Program-made: the position numbers and the translations under genes
Notes under the pieces: generated by a model
Databases searched by the model: none
What the model was told of the DNA's origin: nothing
What the model saw: the letters and a program-made list of their open reading frames with translations, nothing else
Source: Pseudacidobacterium sp036264445
GTDB taxonomy: Bacteria > Acidobacteriota > Terriglobia > Terriglobales > Acidobacteriaceae
Reading direction: 5' to 3'
Length of the DNA stretch: 12,435 nt
NCBI GenBank assembly: GCA_036264445.1
Contig: DATAQW010000048.1
Span: 1 to 12,435, forward strand
In this document: piece by piece, positions 5,813 to 12,435 of the stretch
Layout of the letters: every line of letters begins with the position of its first letter
How positions within the stretch are numbered: position 1 is the stretch's first letter

Positions 5813-8041
5813 CTAGAAATAAGTCTTACCCAGCTGAAAGAAGAATTTACGGTGGCCTGTGTCTCCAAATGCGGTGCCTACTACGATTGGTCCAAACAAT
5901 GTGTTGATAACGAGGCCGACCGATCCATCCGAAGGCAGACGAGAATCATTTTCCACATAGTAAGCTTTGCCAACATCTGCGCCCACGAACAGAAGTACTC
6001 TGCCTCCAGCCAGCGGCGATAGGTTGCCGATCTTGCGCACGTATCCTCCCTGAAAGAGGAAGTACTGGTTGGTGAGCAGTTCGTTTGTGTTGTACGCCGG
6101 CAATCTGAAGGAACCGCCAAGCGAGAAGGGCGGCAGTCCTCCAGGATTTTCCGAAAGCGTACTTCCTCCAGACGCCCCCAGATATGCCGAGGACCTATTA
6201 GTTAAAGATTTGAACCCAAGCGTTTTGATTTCCGCCAGTGGAAACGTCGTTCCAGCTTCAGGCTTTGCATCCCACCACTCCATCCGCGCTTGTAAGCGGA
6301 TTCCACTCATTGGAGTAATGGGGTCATCAAACCCCTCATACGCAAAACGGAGATGTGTATTGCCTTCTCTGCCGTTGACTCGCGGAAAGAGCATCGGATT
6401 GCCGATGTTCGGATATAGATTCTGGTGGGCAATCTCATATCCAAGACGAAGCTCAGCGTTGCTCCCAAACTGTTGCCCCACATCGAGCGCGCCGCCGAAT
6501 GTCCTGTTCCGGTATTCAGCAATAAGGCCGCTGCTGGAGTAGAAATTCAGCTGAGCATTGTTGCCAAAAACTCTAGGTGCTGCAAACCAGCGGCGCGCCG
6601 ACAAAAATGGGTGGAAAGAGGAGAGAGGAAAGAAATATTCAGAAGACGCTAAGTATTCCGATCCCAGAAGCAAATCATTGCGCCACTCTGCGCCAAACCG
6701 GCCAAGATCGAGCGTGGTGAAGCGTCCGCCAACGCTCAGAGTTACATTCTTATAGTCCCACCCGTCAATCACAAATAAAGGACGAAGAACAGTCCGCCCA
6801 AACGGACTGGGATCGGCGGAAATGGCGAGTCCGGGCACACCGGAAAGATCGGTAGTTAGTCCATAGCTGAGATTGGCAATACGCTGGTCGCTGGCAATGG
6901 TCGTAAGCTGCCGTGCAATCTTGTCGGGTTGAATCGGCTTGTTCAAGCTAAAACTTAGCTGCTCCCTTACCCGCTCGGCGTTATTCTTATCCACGCCGGT
7001 TACTTCTACAAACTGCGGAATCGGCGTTGTGCGTATTCGCTTGCCTCGCTGAGCAAGATATTCCTGCCACGTCGCATCATCGACTGCAAACTTTTCCAGC
7101 ACGGTCGCCTTGCTCTCAGCAGCTTCATATCCTCTTTTGATCAACTCGCTGGATCTGTCGTAGTCAAGGGACGAGAAGTTCTGGAGCGGAATGCTGACCA
7201 GCACATCCGCCTGTTCCATCCCTCTTAGTTCGTTGGCTGCAATCATCACACTCAAACTGCGTCCAAGTGCGCCGAAAGTGGAAAGCCGTTCGGTTGGCTT
7301 CAAAGAGGCTGACTGCAGATAAATCGCTATCGTAACGTCAGCACCCATCTCCTTCGCCACATCGACGGGAAGGTTGTCGAGCAATCCTCCATCGGCGAAA
7401 ATCGCATCGCCAGCCCTTACAGGGGCGAAAACACCGGGTATAGACATGGTCGCGCGCAAGGCCAGCGAAAGCGAACCGGAGCGGAAGACATGCACTCTGC
7501 CTGAGACCAGATCCGTGGCAACGCAGCCAAATGGAATAGGGAGATCATCGAAATTCGTTACTTCTGAATAGGGCAACGCAATTTTATCCAGGAACAATTG
7601 CACTTGCTGGCCTGACCTGAAGCCCCCCTGGGAATAGATCCTCCTGCCTACTCCGAAGGCAAGGGTCGTAGGAAACTGCGTGTGGTCTTCCTTGCGCCGA
7701 TAGGAAAGGTCGCGAAAGGGAGTGCTGTCACTCAGTATCTGGTTCCAGTCAATGCCCTGGACCAGTTCGCGAATCTCTTCCGGCGTACGGCCTGTGGCGT
7801 AAGCGCCGCCAACCAACCCGCCCATGCTCGTGCCAGTGACGATGTCCACCGGGATATGGTGTTCTTCCATCCATTGCAGAGCGCCGATGTGCGCCAATCC
7901 CAGAGCGCCTCCGCCGTTCAGTACCACGCCGATCCGAGGACGCTTTACCGCCGCTGGCTCTGCAGCTCGAGATCCTGGGAAGTAGGCCAGCATTGCGGAA
8001 AGAACGATTCCACTTACTGCAATTTTCAGCGGTCTCGGCAT
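5813..8041 (-). CDS. Outer-membrane patatin-like phospholipase with POTRA and beta-barrel (type Vd-like)
   Basis: A 742-residue protein. The signal peptide is MPRPLKIAVSGIVLSAML with likely cleavage after SRA (around residue 26). The patatin domain (about 35-240) has the oxyanion loop NGGGALGLAHIG (42-53), the nucleophile Ser72 in GTSMG and the dyad Asp217 in DGGLLDNLPV, so lipase activity is expected. Residues about 341-397 resemble a POTRA repeat (FVEVTGVDKNNAERVREQL). From about 418 onward alternating beta strands form a BamA-like surface-antigen barrel, ending with the aromatic terminal Phe favoured by BAM substrates (FFFQLGKTYF). This is the layout of PlpD-type Vd autotransporters, in which the barrel sits in the outer membrane. 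Whether the lipase is surface-exposed or released cannot be seen. No Shine-Dalgarno is visible in the 20 bases before the ATG. The upstream neighbour on the same strand lies 98 bases away. Confidence 0.93.
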   Translation of the reverse strand: MPRPLKIAVSGIVLSAMLAYFPGSRAAEPAAVKRPRIGVVLNGGGALGLAHIGALQWMEEHHIPVDIVTGTSMGGLVGGAYATGRTPEEIRELVQGIDWNQILSDSTPFRDLSYRRKEDHTQFPTTLAFGVGRRIYSQGGFRSGQQVQLFLDKIALPYSEVTNFDDLPIPFGCVATDLVSGRVHVFRSGSLSLALRATMSIPGVFAPVRAGDAIFADGGLLDNLPVDVAKEMGADVTIAIYLQSASLKPTERLSTFGALGRSLSVMIAANELRGMEQADVLVSIPLQNFSSLDYDRSSELIKRGYEAAESKATVLEKFAVDDATWQEYLAQRGKRIRTTPIPQFVEVTGVDKNNAERVREQLSFSLNKPIQPDKIARQLTTIASDQRIANLSYGLTTDLSGVPGLAISADPSPFGRTVLRPLFVIDGWDYKNVTLSVGGRFTTLDLGRFGAEWRNDLLLGSEYLASSEYFFPLSSFHPFLSARRWFAAPRVFGNNAQLNFYSSSGLIAEYRNRTFGGALDVGQQFGSNAELRLGYEIAHQNLYPNIGNPMLFPRVNGREGNTHLRFAYEGFDDPITPMSGIRLQARMEWWDAKPEAGTTFPLAEIKTLGFKSLTNRSSAYLGASGGSTLSENPGGLPPFSLGGSFRLPAYNTNELLTNQYFLFQGGYVRKIGNLSPLAGGRVLLFVGADVGKAYYVENDSRLPSDGSVGLVINTLFGPIVVGTAFGDTGHRKFFFQLGKTYF

Positions 8042-8139
8042 ATTGACTGATAATATGACAAAAAAACAGGGTTATTTTCCAGCAAAACAGCGTAAATTCC
8101 GGAAGAAGCGAATCCAGCTAAATACCGCTTCGTAACCAG

Positions 8140-10314
8140 CTATTTCAGGTCGAGCGAGTAGACATTCACAGAAGAGCTTTGCGTATTCACTACCGGCTGG
8201 TCGCCTGGAGCAAGCGTAATGAGCCGGTAATCAAGAGCATTCGCTGGTTGGAGATCAACAAGAGTAGCGATTTTGAGCGCTGAGCCCGACCTAAGATCTA
8301 TGCGGTAGATCGGCTCTCCCGGTTCAAGAAAGTTTTGATAAAAAATAGACTGACTGTTGCTCGCCCACACAGGGTCAGCTACGCCACCCTCAACCAGTGT
8401 GGTCCACAGCTGTGTCTCCCGGTCAAAAAGCATCATGCCCTTTTGATCGGAGCGTAATGCCGCTATATACCGTCCATCGGGAGAAAGGCGCGGACTGAAG
8501 AGGCCATCAGAGCCAGGGATTTTTTCGATCGCATGCGTTTGCAGATTGACCGTAAAAATGGCCTTCGGCTGCGACTCTCCGCCCATCCTGTCCGGCACGC
8601 GCCCAAACAGTATCGAACTGCCATCGGAAATCCAGTTAGGGTCTGCCTGCCCATGATTTTCCTCAAGAATGGGCTGGAGGTTTCCACCATTTGCATCGAT
8701 GAGATAGATCGCCCAGGGACTTCCTGATTTGCGGGCCATGAGCGCAAGCGAGCGATTGTCAGGAGACCACCTCATGCTGAAAATTGAAAGCGATGGAGTC
8801 GTGAGCTGAAGACGCTCTATGCCGTCAGAGCGGCTTCGCCACAAAGTATTGTCAGAAGGATTGAGCCATGCCACCCATTGCCCATCGCGCGAATACTGGA
8901 CGAGCGCGGTGGCCGCGAGATTATTCCCAAGCGGAAGAAAACGATGCGCCGCCTCGGAATAGACCAGCATCTCCCGTCGAAGGTCGATACCAGTAAAGAA
9001 GATGCGATTCGATCCAGCTCCGGTCGCCGGTGACCGGTAATCAAGGGGCCCGTTCGTGAGCTTTACCGGATCGCGGTCAAGGCTCCCGCCGCGCATTTGC
9101 CATATATCGGTAAAGCCATCATGCGCGGACTCGAAGACATAGGCCTTTCCATCGGGCGTCCAGCTGCCGCAGCATTCGGCCGCGGGTTGACTCCAGCCAT
9201 CCAGAAGACGACGGATTTTTTTATTCGATACGTTGTACTCCCACAAAGAAGGCGCGCCGCTATCCGGATCAAGCACTGTAAACCGCAAAAGCTGGCCGTC
9301 GGGTGACCATCGCAACCAGAAGGCGCGGCCTGGAAGCGTGATCAACTGCTGATTCTCCTGCCCATCCTCGCGCGCTGCGAAGAGCGCATTCCCCGCCGCA
9401 TAGAGAATGTGCTGGCCATCCGGCATCCATGCAGCATCATGGGCAAGAACATCAGCAAACCGCCGTGCCTGCCCGCCAAGCGCAGGAACAATCCAGATCG
9501 GCTGTTCCGGTTCACGGGCAAGATGGTTTCTCACAATCAGCCGTGCGCCATCGCGTGAGATGGAACAAATCAAAGGAGCAACAATTTCTGACGGCAGCCG
9601 CAGATCTTCGACTTCTCCGTTTGCTGTAAGAGCTTCGGCAAGCACAGGCCGTCCTTCTTCCAATTGCGAAAAATAAACACGTCCTCCTTCAACCGCCATG
9701 GCTGAGAAATTCTCCACATCAAGCTGACTGGCAAGCACCAGCCCGTGATGTGTCACTGCGGCAATGCGCAATGGAGTTCCAGGTGCAAGTGTGCGCAGCC
9801 AGACCCATCCTGCCAGAATGGCAACACCAACCAATGCTGATCCTAAAGCCAGAATTACTACCCTGCGGCGTGATGCCTTGTTCCTCGTTGTGCTCGCTGC
9901 GGTTGAAACGCCCGCGCCTTCAAGAACGGAAACGCCATTTTCAGCTGTATCCAAGGAATGGCCTGTAACCGGCGCAATAAAGCGATAACCACGACGGGCA
10001 AGTGTCTCGATAAAACGCGGATTGTCCGCAGAGTCACCCAAGGCCTCGCGCAGTTTATTCACAGCAATGCCCAGGCTGTGGTCAAAATCGACGGTTGTGT
10101 TGTCTCCCCAAAGCCGCTGCTGAATCTGTTCCCTAGTTACAAGCTCGCCATGATGCTCCAACAGGATTGCGAGTACCCGAAAGGGTTGGCCTTGTATGCG
10201 GATGCGTTTGCCATTCTTGCGCAGTTCTCCCGCTTTGAGGTCGGCTTCAAAAAGCCCGAATGAAAACCTCTCCGGTACTACTGAAGATGTCCCAGGATGT
10301 TCTGCCGACTGCAT
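8140..10314 (-). CDS. Membrane-anchored winged-helix regulator with periplasmic TolB-like propeller (CadC-like)
   Basis: This gene encodes 724 residues from the ATG at 10314. A longer in-frame TTG start at 10368 is rejected because a near-consensus promoter occupies that extension. AGGAG (10333-10329) lies 14 bases before the ATG, which is wide. Residues about 16-115 form an OmpR/PhoB-type winged helix (FGLFEADLKAGELRKNGKRIRIQGQPFRVLAILLE ... FIETLARRGYRF). Arginines before one membrane span (about 152-173, VVILALGSALVGVAILAGWVWL) place the DNA-binding domain in the cytoplasm. The rest is a periplasmic beta-propeller with at least eight PD40/TolB-like blades, for example WMPDGQ, WSPDGQ, WTPDGK, YSRDGQ, WSPDNR and LSPDGR. 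The design is that of a one-component ToxR/CadC-type sensor with the propeller as probable sensor. It is divergent from the TonB-dependent receptor, its likely target. The ligand is unknown. Confidence 0.92.
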   Translation of the reverse strand: MQSAEHPGTSSVVPERFSFGLFEADLKAGELRKNGKRIRIQGQPFRVLAILLEHHGELVTREQIQQRLWGDNTTVDFDHSLGIAVNKLREALGDSADNPRFIETLARRGYRFIAPVTGHSLDTAENGVSVLEGAGVSTAASTTRNKASRRRVVILALGSALVGVAILAGWVWLRTLAPGTPLRIAAVTHHGLVLASQLDVENFSAMAVEGGRVYFSQLEEGRPVLAEALTANGEVEDLRLPSEIVAPLICSISRDGARLIVRNHLAREPEQPIWIVPALGGQARRFADVLAHDAAWMPDGQHILYAAGNALFAAREDGQENQQLITLPGRAFWLRWSPDGQLLRFTVLDPDSGAPSLWEYNVSNKKIRRLLDGWSQPAAECCGSWTPDGKAYVFESAHDGFTDIWQMRGGSLDRDPVKLTNGPLDYRSPATGAGSNRIFFTGIDLRREMLVYSEAAHRFLPLGNNLAATALVQYSRDGQWVAWLNPSDNTLWRSRSDGIERLQLTTPSLSIFSMRWSPDNRSLALMARKSGSPWAIYLIDANGGNLQPILEENHGQADPNWISDGSSILFGRVPDRMGGESQPKAIFTVNLQTHAIEKIPGSDGLFSPRLSPDGRYIAALRSDQKGMMLFDRETQLWTTLVEGGVADPVWASNSQSIFYQNFLEPGEPIYRIDLRSGSALKIATLVDLQPANALDYRLITLAPGDQPVVNTQSSSVNVYSLDLK

Positions 10315-10338
10315 TAAAAAATCAACATCTCCTGTCGG

Positions 10339-10368
10339 TTTATACTCTCGCAAAATGATGCCAGTCAA
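10339..10368 (-). promoter_or_regulatory. Sigma70-type promoter of the winged-helix/propeller regulator
   Basis: On the minus strand TTGACT (10368-10363) is followed after 18 bases by TATAAA (10344-10339). Transcription would begin near 10332, about 18 bases before the ATG at 10314. The leader would start almost at the AGGAG. This rules out the upstream TTG start, which coincides with the -35 element. Confidence 0.7.
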
Positions 10369-10501
10369 CGTTGTCGCACAAGAGATGCCAACAACTAACC
10401 GTTTGATACTAAATACGTTACATGGAGATAGATATTTGATTTGAAAGAGACGCGCAGTGGATTGCCAATCGTTATATCGGAGACCGATGGTTTACAGCGG
10501 A

Positions 10502-10518
10502 CATGAGCTCGTCTCATG
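10502..10518. promoter_or_regulatory. Palindrome upstream of the TonB-dependent receptor, possible operator
   Basis: CATGAG-CTCGT-CTCATG has perfect 6-bp arms around 5 bases. It lies 56 bases before the receptor ATG and about 130 bases upstream of the regulator promoter. A second small dyad, ATCGG-AGA-CCGAT, lies at 10476-10488. Either could bind a dimeric regulator. I find no convincing plus-strand -35/-10 pair in this region, so the receptor promoter is unassigned. Confidence 0.35.
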
Positions 10519-10574
10519 CCCCAAAAAACAAAACAATAACCAAATGAGAAGTTCGAATTTTGGGAGACCATCCG

Positions 10575-12435
10575 ATGAAAAAAAAACAAAACACTACATG
10601 GAAGGCTGTCTTTTGGAACTGCGGGTTTGCAGTTATAGCAATCCTGCTGACCGCATTGGGTACAGAAATTGCCTTAGGACAGACTGATACAGCTCGTATC
10701 CAGGGTACTGTTCTGGATCAGGCCAACGCCGCCATCCCAAATGCCACAATCACTCTGACGAATACGGATACTGGCGCAATATTGACGGCCACGACTGACG
10801 GATCAGGAAACTTCACTTTTACGGCGCTTGTTCGCGGCAACTACTCCGCACAGGTACAGGCTTCAGGATTCACATCGCAGACGCAAAAGCTCACACTTGA
10901 AGTCTCTCAGGTGCAGGCCCTGAACTTCCATATGCAACCCGGCGAAGTCAGTACGTCTGTCACTGTAACCAGCGCTGCACCGATTGTTGATACGACGACA
11001 TCATCCACTGGCGCCGTAATTCAGGGGCGGCAGATTTCTGAGCTCCCCCTGAACGGCCGCAATTTCACGCAGCTTGCCTTGCTCGTTCCCGGAGTAACCC
11101 GCGGCGCTTATGGGAGTGACGCGTCAGGGGCAAACGGTAACGCAGAAACCTATCGTTACTCCGAAACAGGCGGCTCAGCAATTTCCGCCAACGGCATCCG
11201 GCAACAGGCAAACAACTTTGAGCTGGACGGCGTTGACAACAATGATGGTCTGGTCAATACGATCGTGTTTTTCCCTCCAGTGGAAGCAACTCAGGAATTC
11301 CGCGTCAATACCTCAGTAGCTCCAGCGGAGTTCGGCAAAGCCGGCGGGGCCATCATTCAAAGCTCGATTAAATCCGGCTCTAACCAAATTCACGGCTCAG
11401 CATTCATCTTTGATCGCGACCAGATCTTTGATGCTAACCCAAACTACTTCAGTCCAGGAAGCAAAGCGCCAACCTTTCATCGCACGCAGTTTGGTGGAAC
11501 ACTTGGCGGTCCAATCTGGAAGGACAAATTGTTTCTCTTCGGCGATTATCAGGGACTTCGCCTGAAACAGCCGAACGGCAGTTCTTTCCAGACAGTGCCG
11601 ACTGCAAAGATGCGTCAGGGAGATTTTTCAGAACTGCTTGATCCCGGCCTGACCGCAGGAAAAGACCTGACAACACTCCCCGATGCAACACTGACTGGAT
11701 GCCCGACTACTACCGTCAAGGTATTTGGTGCGATCTATGATCCTCTCACCTGCGCGCCTTTTCCAGGCAATGTAATACCATCAGGCCGCACCAACAAGGC
11801 CGGTATCAATTACTTCAACGCATTCCCTTCTCCGAATGTCTCAGGAACGGTTCTGAACAATTATTTTACGAACCCCTCGCAAACAGAGCGTTTTGACGAT
11901 TTTGACGTCCGTCTGGATGCAACCCTCTCACAGAGAGACCTCGTCTTCGGACGCTACAGCTATGGTCAGGACAATCTCACAAAGGACAGCCTCTTTCCAA
12001 CACTTCCGGCCGGTTTCGGCTCTGGCCAGAACCCGACACACCCGCGCGGTGTCGTTGTTGGATATACGCATACTTTCACGCCGAATATCGTGAACGAGTT
12101 CCGCTATGGCTATCTTCGTCCTTACTATGCATATATCAATCCATTTGAAGGCGAACCACTATCTGCAAATCTCGGCATCGTGAACGCGAACCGCAATTCA
12201 CTCCTCGGCGGAGGAGCGTTGATCGGCGGCAGCAACACACAAATCGCCTATACAGGAGATGGCGGACCGTATGCTGTTCCACAAAAGAGCAACCAGTTCG
12301 TCGATGCCCTCTCATGGACAAAGGGCGCGCATGCACTTAAATTTGGCGCAAGCATTCTGCGCAGAGAGGTAGAGTTTTTCCAGGGCAACAATTCGAAGGG
12401 CTACTTTATCATTGGGGGCGTTAATTTTCCCGGAA
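10575..12435 (+). CDS. Oar-like TonB-dependent receptor with N-terminal carboxypeptidase-regulatory-like domain (3'-truncated)
   Basis: An open frame of 620 codons from the ATG at 10575 to the window end, with no stop. GGGAG (10562-10566) lies 8 bases before the start. The signal peptide is MKKKQNTTWK followed by a hydrophobic stretch to about residue 35, cleaved near ALGQ. Residues about 41-120 are a CarboxypepD_reg/CnaB-like sandwich (ARIQGTVLDQANAAIPNATITL). Then come VTSAAPIVDT, ISELPLNGRNFTQLALLVPGV and the plug-like ANGIRQQANNFELDGVDNND, EFRVNTSVAPAEFGKAGGAIIQ. Barrel strands follow, for example GTLGGPIWKDKLFLFGDYQG. These are hallmarks of the large Oar-type receptors expanded in acidobacteria, usually above 1000 residues, so roughly half the protein is here. 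It would import polymer fragments or other ligands across the outer membrane with TonB energy; the substrate cannot be told. It is divergent from the CadC-like regulator. Confidence 0.94.
   Translation, partial: MKKKQNTTWKAVFWNCGFAVIAILLTALGTEIALGQTDTARIQGTVLDQANAAIPNATITLTNTDTGAILTATTDGSGNFTFTALVRGNYSAQVQASGFTSQTQKLTLEVSQVQALNFHMQPGEVSTSVTVTSAAPIVDTTTSSTGAVIQGRQISELPLNGRNFTQLALLVPGVTRGAYGSDASGANGNAETYRYSETGGSAISANGIRQQANNFELDGVDNNDGLVNTIVFFPPVEATQEFRVNTSVAPAEFGKAGGAIIQSSIKSGSNQIHGSAFIFDRDQIFDANPNYFSPGSKAPTFHRTQFGGTLGGPIWKDKLFLFGDYQGLRLKQPNGSSFQTVPTAKMRQGDFSELLDPGLTAGKDLTTLPDATLTGCPTTTVKVFGAIYDPLTCAPFPGNVIPSGRTNKAGINYFNAFPSPNVSGTVLNNYFTNPSQTERFDDFDVRLDATLSQRDLVFGRYSYGQDNLTKDSLFPTLPAGFGSGQNPTHPRGVVVGYTHTFTPNIVNEFRYGYLRPYYAYINPFEGEPLSANLGIVNANRNSLLGGGALIGGSNTQIAYTGDGGPYAVPQKSNQFVDALSWTKGAHALKFGASILRREVEFFQGNNSKGYFIIGGVNFPG

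Noticed and set aside
8042..8139. Weak inverted repeat GAAGCG/CGCTTC between regulator and patatin genes as terminator
   Set aside because: The stem is only 6 bp with a 15-base loop and no clear T-run on the minus strand.
5813..10368. Both neighbouring minus-strand frames give exactly 742 codons in their longest form, hinting at duplication
   Set aside because: The sequences are unrelated (patatin/barrel versus winged helix/propeller), and the true start of the second shortens it to 724 residues.
1..12435. Mobile elements, tRNA or rRNA genes, CRISPR arrays, restriction or phage-defence genes
   Set aside because: I looked for transposase-like frames, terminal repeats, cloverleaf-like sequences and regularly spaced repeats and found none that could be supported.

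Overview
The window looks like chromosomal DNA of an acidobacterium, most likely a terriglobal (Acidobacteriaceae-type) genome. This is an inference from family content. It carries an Oar-like TonB-dependent receptor with an N-terminal carboxypeptidase-regulatory-like domain, a second exported protein with the same domain, a CadC-type winged-helix regulator fused to a TolB-like propeller, and a WYL regulator paired with a DinB-family gene. Genes are mostly single or in divergent pairs. I see no mobile element, tRNA, rRNA or CRISPR array, and no gene-free stretch longer than about 210 bases.

Left part (1-2580): the 3' two thirds of mnmA (tRNA 2-thiouridylase) enters from the left edge. It is followed by an exported carboxypeptidase-regulatory-like protein and a small exported Pro/Arg/His-rich protein. 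A long GAAA-capped hairpin with a T-rich tail closes the small gene. The hairpin contains a motif that I remember as dispersed in acidobacterial genomes.

Middle part (2590-5807): a minus-strand gene encodes an unusual single chain: DeoR/YafY-type HTH, WYL ligand domain, coiled coil and a complete SpoIIE/RsbU-type PP2C phosphatase. It is divergent from a DinB-family gene, and the short shared control region holds a 19-bp palindrome that is a good candidate operator. A zinc-free PIG3-type quinone oxidoreductase follows DinB. The HTH-WYL-phosphatase fusion with its DinB partner is the best candidate here for an undescribed signalling system. The fusion would link a DNA-bound ligand sensor to dephosphorylation of an unknown partner.

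Right part (5813-12435): two minus-strand genes encode an outer-membrane patatin (patatin, POTRA, beta-barrel; type Vd-like) and a membrane-anchored winged-helix regulator with a periplasmic propeller. The regulator gene has a near-consensus sigma70 promoter that corrects its start. It is divergent from an Oar-like TonB-dependent receptor that runs off the right edge. The shared 206-260 bp control region contains two short palindromes, so the regulator is a plausible controller of the receptor. This is inference from position only.
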